Shown: positions 29,573 to 39,853, counted from the stretch's first letter. The stretch is DNA of 64,000 nt from Tepidibacter aestuarii (GCF_934924865.1 NZ_OW235315.1:186001-250000), one strand, 5' to 3'. Translations and numbers: made by a program. Notes: generated by a model not told the origin, from the letters alone.

Positions 29573-30778
29573 ATGAAATTATCTATAAATCAGCTGAAAG
29601 AGTCTAATGCTTTTTTAAATAATTTATTTGAAAATATAACTTCGGGTATATTTTTGGTTGATAAGAATGTAAGAATACAAGAGTTTAACGATACATTCAA
29701 GGTATTGTTTAATAAACGCGATGTTGAAATATTAAATGGGTTATGTGGTAATGTTATAGGATGCATTTATACTGTTGAAGAAGGTGAGGAATGTGGTAAT
29801 ACTTCGAACTGTGGAAAGTGCTGTGTAAGAACGGCTATAAATAGGGCATTTCAAGATAAAAAAAATACTTTGAAGCAGGTTATGAATAGAGATTTCTATA
29901 TCAAAGATAGTTCTATAAACAAACATCTTCAGTTTACAACAAAGTATATGACTTATAATGATGAGGATATGGTACTTGTAATATTAGACGATGTAACTGA
30001 GATTGAAAACAGCAAATTAGAGCTTGAAAGAAATAATAAGATTATACAAAAGTATAATGATAAGATAAAAAAGGAATTATCTATTGCTAGAAATGTTCAA
30101 CAGAGTCTTATACCATATAAAACCCCTATATATAATGGGGTAAAATTAACGGCAGTTTACAAACCTTTGTATGAGGTTGGGGGAGATTTATATGATTTTA
30201 TAAATATAGATGAGGATAATGTAGGCATATTTATAAGTGATATATCTGGACATGGAATAGCTGCTGCTATGATAACTACAATGGTAAAGGCTATACTTGA
30301 AACTAGTAAAGATCTTTTGTACACACCTGATAAGCTTATGGAGAATATAAATAACAAAATATTAAATGTAGCAGAGAACATGTATCTTACAGCTTTTTAT
30401 GGAGTATATAATAACAAGACTAGAGAGTTTACATATATAAGATGTTCTCATCCTTATCCATTGATTATAAGGGATAAGGAGGTTATTGAGATTAAAGAAA
30501 GTGAAGGAATGATGTTAGGGGTATTTGATGGATTAGAATTTAAATCGCATAAAACTAAATTAAAACAAGGCGATAAAATTTTATTTTATACAGATGGATT
30601 AATGGAAACTAAAAATAATTCTGGGATTGAATTTAATAATAGAGTTTTTGAAATAATAAATAGTAGATCAGATAAAAATATACATGAGATTATAGAGGGT
30701 ATAAATGAAGAGTTGGTATTATTTAAAGGCGATCAAGAGTATGAAGATGATATATGTATATTAGGGATGCAGATATAG
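29573..30778 (+). CDS. PAS domain PP2C-type (SpoIIE/RsbU) serine phosphatase
   Basis: A 401-residue protein with an N-terminal PAS domain (about residues 12-135). This has an unusual Cys-rich insert EEGEECGNTSNCGKCCVRTA that could bind a metal or iron-sulfur centre. A short coiled linker (ELERNNKIIQKYNDKIKKELSIARNVQQSL) leads to a SpoIIE-like phosphatase domain with EVGGDLYDFI, FISDISGHGIAAAMIT, FYTDGLMET and the final DDICILG acidic site. Such proteins dephosphorylate anti-anti-sigma factors in stress or sporulation pathways. No partner switch genes are nearby. ATG 29573 is chosen over GTG 29564, which lies in the AGGGGTGAT site. Confidence 0.88.
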   Translation: MKLSINQLKESNAFLNNLFENITSGIFLVDKNVRIQEFNDTFKVLFNKRDVEILNGLCGNVIGCIYTVEEGEECGNTSNCGKCCVRTAINRAFQDKKNTLKQVMNRDFYIKDSSINKHLQFTTKYMTYNDEDMVLVILDDVTEIENSKLELERNNKIIQKYNDKIKKELSIARNVQQSLIPYKTPIYNGVKLTAVYKPLYEVGGDLYDFINIDEDNVGIFISDISGHGIAAAMITTMVKAILETSKDLLYTPDKLMENINNKILNVAENMYLTAFYGVYNNKTREFTYIRCSHPYPLIIRDKEVIEIKESEGMMLGVFDGLEFKSHKTKLKQGDKILFYTDGLMETKNNSGIEFNNRVFEIINSRSDKNIHEIIEGINEELVLFKGDQEYEDDICILGMQI

Positions 30779-30787
30779 CATCCCTAA
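30761..30787. terminator. Hairpin at convergent ends of the phosphatase and arginase genes
   Basis: TTAGGGATGC pairs with GCATCCCTAA around AGATATA, overlapping the phosphatase stop codon. There is no T tract on either strand, so it may be a weak bidirectional terminator or mRNA end stabiliser. Confidence 0.5.
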
Positions 30788-30792
30788 TGGAT

Positions 30793-31695
30793 TTAATAGT
30801 TTAAGTTTTCAAACATAAAGTCTATTAAGTCTACAGCTAAGTGTAAAGTTTTATTATTATTATCTAAATTGGGATTGAATTCTACAAAGTCTATAGATTT
30901 AACTAACTTAGATTCTAATATTTCTTTTAGAACAGTCTTAGTTTCTTCAATGTCAAATCCACTGTCTACAGGAGTACCTGTGCCTGGAACAAATTTAGAA
31001 TCTATAAAGTCCATATCAAAACTTAAATGAACTCTGCTTATATTATTTTGCCTTAGAGTATTTATGATAGAAGATATTGTTTCTTTAAGACCTTTTGATT
31101 TCATATCTTCAGGCGAATAAACATTAAGATTGTTTTGCTTTATAAGATTCATTTCACCTTCATCTAAGTCTCTAGCTCCTAATATGAATACATTTTTAGG
31201 ATCTACTTTTTGACCTTTGAAATACAAGTTAGTAAGCTTTTCGTGACCAAATCCCATACAAGCTCCAAGTGGCATACCATGAGTATTTCCACTTCCAGAT
31301 GTTTCATGGGTATTTATATCTCCATGTGCGTCCATCCATATAACTGCGAATTTATCATCGTGCTTGCTAATTCCTGAGATACTACCAAGACCTAGAGAAT
31401 GATCTCCTCCAAGCATGAACGGAAAACTATTTGACTCAAGTGAAGAATATACCATATGAGCTAGGTTTGTGTTTACGTCGACAACAGAGTCTAGGTACTT
31501 CATATTACTATTTGCTTTGAATTTAGTATCATCTGATTCTGGTTTTACATAAAGGTTTCCTAAGTCATAAACTTTGTAACCATGTTTGCTTATAATAGAT
31601 TCTATGCCGTTATTTCTTAATAAATCGGGAGCGGCTTCAGGTCCTTTTTTGTCGCATCCATAGAATAAAGGAATTCCTATTAAATTTACATTCAT
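30793..31695 (-). CDS. rocF: Arginase
   Basis: A 300-residue ureohydrolase with all manganese-ligand motifs: FMLGGDHSLGLGS, WMDAHGDINTHETSGSGNTHGMP and HLSFDMDFIDSKFVPGTGTPVDSG. The spacing and the SGN-HG sequence match arginases rather than agmatinases. It hydrolyses arginine to ornithine and urea. A perfect AGGAGG precedes ATG. The upstream 5' region carries a direct repeat TTTAACATACTT twice, 23 bp apart (31710-31747), possibly an operator. It is a single-gene unit, divergent from larB. Confidence 0.92.
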   Translation of the reverse strand: MNVNLIGIPLFYGCDKKGPEAAPDLLRNNGIESIISKHGYKVYDLGNLYVKPESDDTKFKANSNMKYLDSVVDVNTNLAHMVYSSLESNSFPFMLGGDHSLGLGSISGISKHDDKFAVIWMDAHGDINTHETSGSGNTHGMPLGACMGFGHEKLTNLYFKGQKVDPKNVFILGARDLDEGEMNLIKQNNLNVYSPEDMKSKGLKETISSIINTLRQNNISRVHLSFDMDFIDSKFVPGTGTPVDSGFDIEETKTVLKEILESKLVKSIDFVEFNPNLDNNNKTLHLAVDLIDFMFENLNY

Positions 31696-31848
31696 CTAAA
31701 AAACCTCCTAAGTATGTTAAATTATTTGCAGAAAGTATGTTAAAATTATATTATAATTATTACATATTTTTTACAAAAAAGAAAATAACAAAATAAATAA
31801 AATATTCAATGAAATTTGAACTATAGTTATAAGATAGAGGTGAATAAA

Positions 31849-32598
31849 ATGGACATTAATAATTTGAAAAATCTACTTTTAGATATAAAGGATGGAAAAG
31901 TAGATGTAGATTCAGCATTAGAAGATTTAAAAACATTGCCTTTTGAAGATTTGGGTTATGCTAAAGTTGATCATCACAGAAGTATTAGAAATGGATATCC
32001 TGAGGTTATATATTGCGAGGGAAAGACTGATGAACATATAATAGGTATAGTAGAAAAAATGTATGAAAAAAAATCCAATATACTTGGAACTAGAGCAAAA
32101 AAAGAAACTTATGAAAAATTAAAAGAAATATATCCAAACTGCGAGTATGAGGAGTTTGGAAGAATTATAAAAATTCAGAATAAACCTATAGAAAATATAG
32201 GCAAGGGAAAAATAGTAGTAGTTACAGGAGGGACATCAGATATACCTGTAGCTGAAGAAGCTTATCATACAGCGAAGTTTTTAGGAAATGATGTTGAAAG
32301 ACTTTATGATGTTGGAGTGGCTGGAATCCATAGGCTTTTAAATAATAGAGATGTTTTAATGAATGCTAGAGTTATAGTTGCAGTAGCTGGAATGGAGGGA
32401 GCTCTTCCTAGTGTTGTAGGAGGACTTGTAGATGTTCCTGTAATAGCAGTTCCAACATCTGTAGGATACGGTGCTAATTTTAATGGATTATCAGCACTTC
32501 TCACTATGTTAAATAGTTGTGCTTCTGGGATATCTGTTGTAAATATAGATAATGGATTCGGAGCTGGATATCTTTCTAGTATGATAAATAAACTATAA
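31849..32598 (+). CDS. larB: Nickel-pincer cofactor biosynthesis protein LarB
   Basis: The 249-residue protein is LarB: N-terminal helix NNLKNLLLDIKDGKVDVDSALEDLK, DHHRSIRNGYPEVIYCEGKT, then a PurE-like domain with VVVTGGTSDIPVAEEA, AVAGMEGALPSVVGGLVDVPVIAVPTSVGYGA and the closing NIDNGFGAGY. LarB carboxylates and hydrolyses nicotinic acid adenine dinucleotide in the first step towards the Ni-pincer nucleotide cofactor of lactate racemase. The ATG at 31849 follows AGAGGTGA. larC follows 20 bp downstream; larA and larE are not in the window. Confidence 0.94.
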   Translation: MDINNLKNLLLDIKDGKVDVDSALEDLKTLPFEDLGYAKVDHHRSIRNGYPEVIYCEGKTDEHIIGIVEKMYEKKSNILGTRAKKETYEKLKEIYPNCEYEEFGRIIKIQNKPIENIGKGKIVVVTGGTSDIPVAEEAYHTAKFLGNDVERLYDVGVAGIHRLLNNRDVLMNARVIVAVAGMEGALPSVVGGLVDVPVIAVPTSVGYGANFNGLSALLTMLNSCASGISVVNIDNGFGAGYLSSMINKL

Positions 32599-32618
32599 CT
32601 TTTAAAGGAGAAGACAAA

Positions 32619-33820
32619 ATGGAAAAAATACTTTACTTTGATTGTATATGTGGTGTTTCTGGAGATATGACTCTTGGCGCACTTTTGGATTTAGGTCTTA
32701 ATAAAGATAAATTCTTAACTGAGATTAACAAGCTTAATATGAATGATGAGTTTGAAATTGTTATAAAAAATAAACAAGAAAATGGAATAAATGGTACTAA
32801 TGTTTGTGTAAATGTTAAAGAACATACACATGAACATCACCATGATGGGCATAACCACCATCATCATAGACACTTAAATGACATACATAAGATAATAGAT
32901 GAAGCTGATATTACGGATAATGCTAAAGAAATAGCTAAAGATATATTTATGCAAGTAGCTACAGCAGAAGCTAAGGTTCATAATAGTACAATTGATAAAG
33001 TTCATTTTCATGAAGTAGGTGCAACTGATTCTATAGTTGATATAGTAGGAAGTGCAATACTTATAGATATGCTTAATGTAGATAAAATTTACTGCTCATC
33101 AGTTCCGCTTGGAAGTGGGTTCGTAAAGTGCGATCATGGAGTAATACCTGTTCCAGCACCAGCTACAGTTGAAATATTAAAAAAAGCTAAGGTTAAAATA
33201 AATTCTGTAAAAGGAGAAACAACTACTCCAACGGGAGCTGCTATAGTTAAAACTTTAAGCGATGAATTTTCAGATGATATTGAATTTGAAATAGATTCTA
33301 TAGGGTATGGAATGGGACATAAGAAATTTGAAATACCTAATATGCTAAGAGTTATACTCGGTGAAAAAAAAAAGAGAGCTTAGTATATGAGATAAATGCC
33401 AATATAGATGATATGAACTCGGAGATATATTCTTACTTATATGAAGAAATATTAAATATGGGAGCTCTTGATGTATATACTCACAGTATATACATGAAAA
33501 AGAATAGACCCGCAGTTAAATTATGTGTATTATGTGAAAAGGATAATTTAAATAAAATAATAGAATATATATTAAAAGAGACGACTACGTTTGGCATCAG
33601 ATTTAATGAATTTAAAAGAGAGACTTTAGATAGAAAATTTATAAAGTTAAAAACAACTTATGGTAATATATCTATAAAATTTGCATATCATAAAGATAAA
33701 ATAGTAAAATATGCACCTGAATATGAAGAATGCAAAATTATAGCTCAAAAATATAATGTTCCATTAAAAGACGTGTATGATAATATAAATTATGATGTGA
33801 AAAGGTATTTAAATATTTGA
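32619..33820 (+). CDS. larC: Nickel insertion protein LarC, made by -1 frameshift (larC1/larC2)
   Basis: The first frame (32619-33383, 254 residues) is LarC1: FDCICGVSGDMTLGALLDLG, a His-rich nickel-binding stretch EHTHEHHHDGHNHHHHRHL, VHFHEVGATDSIVDIVG and GETTTPTGAAIV. It stops at TAG 33381. The -1 frame continues without a break as SLVYEINANIDDMNSEIYSYLYEEI (split here by the slip) to 33820, which is the LarC2 domain. The slippery A-AAA-AAG lies at 33368-33374. LarC of Lactobacillus plantarum is known to need a programmed -1 frameshift between larC1 and larC2, so this reads as conserved recoding rather than a pseudogene. It inserts nickel using CTP. Confidence 0.88.
33368..33374 (+). other. 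Slippery heptamer for -1 ribosomal frameshift in larC
   Basis: Ten A residues followed by G (33364-33374) contain A-AAA-AAG in the zero frame, the strongest bacterial -1 slip site (as in dnaX). The zero-frame stop is two codons later (AGA GCT TAG), and the -1 frame opens into LarC2. I saw no strong downstream hairpin. Confidence 0.8.
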
Positions 33821-33930
33821 TTATAAAACTTATTGAACGACAGAAAATTCCGAAAATGCTGATGGATATTAAAAGATATTGACAATAAAAAAAATGTTTG
33901 ATAAATTATATAGCATAAGTTAAAACTATA

Positions 33931-34005
33931 TTCACTCATATATACTCAGTAATATGGACTGAGAGTATCTACCGGGGGACCTTAAAGCTCCTGACTATGC
34001 GTGAA
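33931..34005 (+). promoter_or_regulatory. Guanine-class purine riboswitch
   Basis: The P1 stem is TTCAC-T-CAT/ATG-C-GTGAA, and the P2 stem CTCAGT/ACTGAG encloses AATATGG. J2/3 has TATCTACC, the P3 loop ACCTTAAAG, and J3/1 TGACTATG. The C in GACTATG is the base that selects guanine/hypoxanthine over adenine. It lies upstream of guaB-guaA with a terminator between, so purines should switch guanylate synthesis off. Confidence 0.93.
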
Positions 34006-34019
34006 ATTATTTATAGGTT

Positions 34020-34086
34020 ATTTATTTATAAAAAAGTGGGTTTGTAGGCTGAGAGTATCCCTGTGAGTTTGCTTGTTAAATAAATA
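34020..34086 (+). other. Unassigned structured domain between aptamer and terminator
   Basis: TATTTATTTA near 34020 can pair with TAAATAAATA near 34077, closing a domain that reads GTGGGTTTGTAGGCTGAG then AGTATCCCTGTGAG. It contains a GGG/CCC stem and shares CTGAGAGTATC with the aptamer upstream. The GGG...GGCTGAGA...CCCT order resembles half of a TPP aptamer, but the pyrophosphate-binding half is missing. Function unknown. Confidence 0.4.
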
Positions 34087-34093
34087 TATATAT

Positions 34094-34156
34094 ACAAGGA
34101 CCTATATAATGATTTCGCTTTAAATAGAAATTATTATATAAGTCCTTGTTTTTTTT

Positions 34157-34157
<1 letters not shown>
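34094..34157 (+). terminator. Terminator of the guanine riboswitch
   Basis: ACAAGGAC and downstream GTCCTTGT form the base of a long AT-rich stem (23 bp with minor mismatches), followed by nine T. Confidence 0.88.
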
Positions 34158-35841
<1,684 letters not shown>

Positions 35842-35842
35842 T

Positions 35843-37378
35843 ATGGAAAAAGAATTAGTATTAATAGTTGACTTTGGAGGTCAATATAACCAACTTATAG
35901 CTAGAAGAGTTAGAGATTGCAATGTATATTGTGAAATAATTCCATATACTTATTCTCTAGAAAAAATAAAAGAAAAGAATCCTAAAGGTATAATATTCAC
36001 AGGAGGCCCTTCAAGTGTATATGCAGAAGGTGCACCTAAGATATCTAAAGAAATATTTGATATGAATATACCTATACTCGGAATCTGCTATGGAGCTCAA
36101 ATTATGTCATACACTCTAGGTGGTAATGTTAAAAGAGGAGAGAAAAGAGAGTACGGAAAAACAGAAATAAACTATAAGGAAAGTTTATTATTTAAAGATG
36201 TAGATTCTAAAAATATAACTTGGATGAGTCATACAGACTTAATAGATAAGACACCAGAAGGTTTTGAGATAATTGCACACACTACTGATTGTCCAGTAGC
36301 TGCAATTCAAAATGAAGAGAAGAAATTATATGGAGTACAATTCCATCCAGAAGTTGAACACTCTATACAAGGTAATCAAATAATAAAGAACTTCCTATTT
36401 AAAGTATGTAATTTAAGTGGTAGTTGGACTATGGATTCTTTTGTAGATCAAAAGATAAAGGAAATAAAAGAAAAGGTAGGAGACAAAAAAGTATTATGTG
36501 CTTTAAGTGGAGGAGTAGATAGCTCGGTTGCTGCAGTCTTAATTCATAAGGCAGTAGGAGATAATCTTACTTGTATATTCGTAGACCACGGTTTACTTAG
36601 AAAGAACGAAGGAGATCAAGTAGAGCAGATATTTAGAAAAGAGTTCAAGATGAACTTAATAAGAGTTAATGTACAAGAAAGATTCTTAAACAAATTATCA
36701 GGAGTATCTGAGCCAGAGGCTAAGAGAAAAATAATTGGAGAAGAATTTATAAGAGTATTCGAGGAAGAGTCTAATAAATTAGGAAAGATAGACTTCTTAG
36801 TTCAAGGAACTATATATCCTGATGTTATAGAAAGTGGAGCAGGGGAAAGTGGAGCATCTACTATAAAATCTCACCATAATGTAGGTGGAATACCTGAAGA
36901 TATAGAGTTTGAGATAATAGAACCGTTAAGAGACTTATTTAAGGATGAGGTTAGAAGACTAGGACTTGAGCTTGAAATACCTGAGTATTTAATATTTAGA
37001 CATCCGTTCCCAGGTCCGGGACTTGGAATAAGAGTTATAGGAGAAGTTACTAAGGAAAAGCTTGATATATTAAGAGAAGCTGATGATATATACATGCAAG
37101 AACTTAAAAATAATGATTTATACGATAAAATATGGCAAGCATTTGCAACATTACCAGATGTTAAGACAGTAGGAGTTATGGGAGATGAGAGAACTTATGC
37201 TCACTTAGTAGGATTAAGAGCTGTTACATCTTCTGATGGAATGACATCTGACTGGTACAAGATGCCTTACGATGCACTTGAAAAAATTTCAAACAGAATA
37301 GTTAATGAAGTTGATGGAGTTAACAGAGTTGTTTATGACATAACTAGTAAACCTCCAGGAACTATTGAGTGGGAATAA
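35843..37378 (+). CDS. guaA: GMP synthase (glutamine-hydrolysing)
   Basis: A 511-residue two-domain enzyme. The class I glutaminase domain has Cys in [12 protein letters not shown] and His-Glu in [10 protein letters not shown]. The PP-loop ATP pyrophosphatase has [17 protein letters not shown], and the C-terminal dimerisation domain ends in the strictly conserved [13 protein letters not shown]. It aminates XMP to GMP. The ATG is 6 bp after AAGGAGAG and one base after the guaB stop. A terminator follows immediately. Confidence 0.97.
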   Translation: MEKELVLIVDFGGQYNQLIARRVRDCNVYCEIIPYTYSLEKIKEKNPKGIIFTGGPSSVYAEGAPKISKEIFDMNIPILGICYGAQIMSYTLGGNVKRGEKREYGKTEINYKESLLFKDVDSKNITWMSHTDLIDKTPEGFEIIAHTTDCPVAAIQNEEKKLYGVQFHPEVEHSIQGNQIIKNFLFKVCNLSGSWTMDSFVDQKIKEIKEKVGDKKVLCALSGGVDSSVAAVLIHKAVGDNLTCIFVDHGLLRKNEGDQVEQIFRKEFKMNLIRVNVQERFLNKLSGVSEPEAKRKIIGEEFIRVFEEESNKLGKIDFLVQGTIYPDVIESGAGESGASTIKSHHNVGGIPEDIEFEIIEPLRDLFKDEVRRLGLELEIPEYLIFRHPFPGPGLGIRVIGEVTKEKLDILREADDIYMQELKNNDLYDKIWQAFATLPDVKTVGVMGDERTYAHLVGLRAVTSSDGMTSDWYKMPYDALEKISNRIVNEVDGVNRVVYDITSKPPGTIEWE

Positions 37379-37413
37379 AAAATAGATAGCCAATGGCTAT
37401 CTATTTTTTTTTT
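37379..37413 (+). terminator. Terminator of guaBA
   Basis: AATAGATAGCC pairs with GGCTATCTATT around AAT, followed by nine T. Confidence 0.92.
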
Positions 37414-37534
37414 ATAAATATGAAATTATAATTTAAATAAAACTAATTAATACCAAAATATAGAAAGTTGTTGTCGTATAGTGTAAAATATAAAATAAAG
37501 AAAAATTTAGTTATACTGCAGATGAATAACAAAA

Positions 37535-37548
37535 TGTAATACATTACA
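37535..37548 (+). promoter_or_regulatory. Palindrome upstream of agrC
   Basis: The perfect palindrome TGTAATACATTACA lies 20 bp before the agrC start. Related TTACAT/ATGTAA elements lie upstream of agrBD (39785-39832). It may be a shared operator; no regulator is identified. Confidence 0.35.
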
Positions 37549-37568
37549 AATTTGTGAAGGACTGATAA

Positions 37569-38849
37569 ATGAAAATGATTAGTTTATGTGATTTTATAAT
37601 GGCTAGTTTGTTTAGCTACTTTTTTATTTATGTATTCAAAAAAATAGAGGGGTATAAAGATAATAATTTAGGTTTAGAAATAAAATGTATATTGTTAATA
37701 TCATTAATAGATTTTATATTGAATATGATAGCTATTAAGCCTATAAAGCTAGGAGTATACTATATACTTTTAGAGATAGCTATATATTATATAATGAGAA
37801 AGAAGCAAGATAATTTTTTCTTATCATACATTTTAACATTTTGGGTATTCCAAATCTCAGATATATGTGTAGGGCTTTTTTTCTATAAAAGCAATATGGT
37901 GCCAAAAATTTTAAGTGAAAATATATATTTTAATATAATAGGATCTATGGTATTAGTAATTGGGGTATCTATATTGCTATGTAATATATTGTTGAAATTT
38001 AGGAAAATAAATAAGAGATTAGTTGAGGAAGAAGAAAAATTCCTTTGGGTATATATAAATATTTTTATATTAGTTTATATGAGTTATGTACATATGTACA
38101 GTGGTACGAAAAATATGCAAAATATAATCACTGTTACATTTGTGCTTTTATTTTTTCTTTTTATAAGTTATCTAATATTTATGGTAATAAATAAATTGGA
38201 TATCGAAAAAAATGAAAAAAAATATATACAAATGTACAATAAGATTATAGAAGACTCTTTAGATAGTATGAGAGAATACAAGCATGATCAAAACAATATA
38301 TTGTTATCCATGAGTGGATTCTTAGCAAAAGATGATATAGAGGGCTTAAAGAAGTATTTCTATGAAGATATATGCAAAAATCAAAAGATAAATAATAAGA
38401 AACTATATGGATTTAATAAGATAAAAAATAGCCCTATAAAAGGGTTAATGAATTATAAAGTTTCAAAGGCTATATCAAATAAAATAAATTTGAGCATAGA
38501 TATAAGCAATGATATTAATGAATTTTTTGTGAATGATATAGACATGTGCAAAATACTAGGAATATTACTTGATAATGCAATAGAAGCAAGTGTTGAATCA
38601 GATGAAAAAATATTAAATATTTGGATATCAAATGAAGAATCTAAAGTATCTATAGCCATATCAAACTCATTTAAAACTAGACCAGATATTAATAAAATAT
38701 TTGATAAAGGATATTCCACTAAGGGAGAAAATAGGGGTTTAGGCCTCAATACTGTAAAGAAATTGTCAGAAACTAAGTATACTAATATGTGTATGAATAC
38801 AAGAATAGAATATGATTTATTCAAAATAGAACTTATATTAAAAAAATAG
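37569..38849 (+). CDS. agrC: AgrC-like peptide-sensing histidine kinase
   Basis: The 426-residue protein has six or seven N-terminal membrane helices (to about residue 208), then a HPK10-type kinase. The phospho-accepting His239 is in MREYKHDQNNILLSMSG, and a GHKL ATPase has ILLDNAIEASVES, KVSIAISNSF and STKGENRGLGLNTVKKL. This is the architecture of AgrC, the receptor for cyclic autoinducing peptides. agrD and agrB lie just downstream on the opposite strand. No LytTR response regulator (AgrA) is present in the window. The start ATG follows GTGAAGGA. Confidence 0.88.
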   Translation: MKMISLCDFIMASLFSYFFIYVFKKIEGYKDNNLGLEIKCILLISLIDFILNMIAIKPIKLGVYYILLEIAIYYIMRKKQDNFFLSYILTFWVFQISDICVGLFFYKSNMVPKILSENIYFNIIGSMVLVIGVSILLCNILLKFRKINKRLVEEEEKFLWVYINIFILVYMSYVHMYSGTKNMQNIITVTFVLLFFLFISYLIFMVINKLDIEKNEKKYIQMYNKIIEDSLDSMREYKHDQNNILLSMSGFLAKDDIEGLKKYFYEDICKNQKINNKKLYGFNKIKNSPIKGLMNYKVSKAISNKINLSIDISNDINEFFVNDIDMCKILGILLDNAIEASVESDEKILNIWISNEESKVSIAISNSFKTRPDINKIFDKGYSTKGENRGLGLNTVKKLSETKYTNMCMNTRIEYDLFKIELILKK

Positions 38850-38875
38850 AACAACCGAAGTTGTTCTATTTTTTT
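38841..38875. terminator. Shared bidirectional terminator of agrC and agrBD
   Basis: AAAAAATAGAACAA pairs with TTGTTCTATTTTTT around CCGAAG; A and T runs flank both sides. It overlaps the end of both agrC and agrD, so each transcript uses the same hairpin. Confidence 0.85.
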
Positions 38876-39012
38876 AATAATGATTTTGGAGCTGTAGGTT
38901 CTTCCATGAATCCTCTGCTACAACAAAAACCTATAGATGTAGTAGCTAAGAAAAAAGCAGTACTAAATACAAATGTACATAACAGAGTTTTTAACTTATT
39001 CGAAATTTTCAT
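38866..39012 (-). CDS. agrD: AgrD-type autoinducing peptide precursor
   Basis: A 48-residue precursor encoded directly after agrB, overlapping its end by 17 bp, with AGGAGG 9 bp before its ATG. The N-terminal part (MKISNKLKTLLCTFVFSTAFFLA) is amphipathic with lysines, as in AgrD leaders. The middle TTSIGFCCSRGF provides a Cys for thiolactone closure, and the tail MEEPTAPKSLLKK has the acidic-Pro pattern removed by AgrB and later proteases. By analogy with five-residue rings in staphylococci and clostridia, the ring would be Cys31-Ser-Arg-Gly-Phe35; Cys30 is an alternative. I do not recognise this peptide sequence from known AIPs. Confidence 0.87.
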   Translation of the reverse strand: MKISNKLKTLLCTFVFSTAFFLATTSIGFCCSRGFMEEPTAPKSLLKK

Positions 39013-39598
39013 AATTCTTATACCTCCTGTTAAATATTTTATATGTAGTAGGGTGTATAGCTATACACTCAAATAACAAAACAAATAAAAATATATTAGC
39101 TATTGTTTGACTATTAGAGATTAAAGAAATAAAAATATATATAATTCCAGTTGAAATAGAAAATCTTTTTTTTCTTTTTCTAGTTAATTCATTGAGTAAA
39201 GGTCTTTGTTCTGTATCTGATGGAGCGTATTTATATAGTAAATATAGTATTAATATAGATAGAGATAGTTTAATATTTATAGGAATAAATAATAGCTTTG
39301 ATATATAAATTAAAGTAAAAAAAGCTATACAACTGTAAAAAAGACACATCTTTCCGTTTTTCATATGTATTCCATGAGCATTACTTCTTATAAGCCCGAA
39401 TAATAGATAACTTAAAATGCTGTACTTAAATATACCTAAAAAGTAAGAAAGTCCTAAAAATATAGGAAGTTTATAAAGCTCCATTAAGAAAAGATTTAGC
39501 CCATATTTAGCAATTTCTAAATCATCTTCAGATTTATTCTCCATATAGGGTTTCATTGAATCGAATATAGCATCAGTTGCCTTGTAAATAAAACTCAT
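38996..39598 (-). CDS. agrB: AgrB-type peptide-processing membrane endopeptidase
   Basis: The 200-residue protein is AgrB: several membrane helices and the catalytic pair in RSNAHGIHMKNGKMC (His78 and Cys85, the same seven-residue spacing as His77/Cys84 of Staphylococcus aureus). A basic loop follows at LTRKRKKRFS. It cleaves the AgrD tail and closes the thiolactone ring. The ATG at 39598 follows GAAAGGTG; GTG 39607 lies within that site. A promoter with TTGAAT and TATAAT is 25-55 bp upstream. It is cotranscribed with agrD and convergent with agrC. Confidence 0.9.
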   Translation of the reverse strand: MSFIYKATDAIFDSMKPYMENKSEDDLEIAKYGLNLFLMELYKLPIFLGLSYFLGIFKYSILSYLLFGLIRSNAHGIHMKNGKMCLFYSCIAFFTLIYISKLLFIPINIKLSLSILILYLLYKYAPSDTEQRPLLNELTRKRKKRFSISTGIIYIFISLISNSQTIANIFLFVLLFECIAIHPTTYKIFNRRYKNYENFE

Positions 39599-39627
39599 AT
39601 TTAACACCTTTCCTTCGTATATACTAA

Positions 39628-39656
39628 ATTATAGCAAAAAAATACAGAAAATTCAA
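39628..39656 (-). promoter_or_regulatory. Sigma-A promoter of agrBD
   Basis: On the minus strand TTGAAT (39656-39651), a 17-bp spacer and TATAAT (39633-39628). Further upstream (39785-39832) GTTACAT occurs twice 18 bp apart, followed by ATGTAA, possibly an operator. Confidence 0.75.
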
Positions 39657-39853
39657 ACGATTAATGATTGAGGATATAAAAATAAAATAATAAAAGAAAT
39701 TTTTGAAAGAAAAGTACTATTTTATTATTAAAAATGATGCTATTGTAGCAAAAAAATTCATAAAAATATTTGTTATTTTATAGAGTTACATAGGTAATGT
39801 TCGTTACATGACGTATGTTATACTTATGTAATAAAAAAATATATGAAAAACTC

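Noticed and set aside
33413..33820. Separate small gene starting at ATG 33413
   Set aside because: It is the LarC2 part of larC; family-like residues extend upstream of this ATG in the same frame to the frameshift site.
34041..34066. TPP riboswitch before guaB
   Set aside because: GGCTGAGA and a following CCCT are present, but the GAACCTGAT...CTGG-AATGCCAG half is missing, so it is not a functional TPP aptamer.
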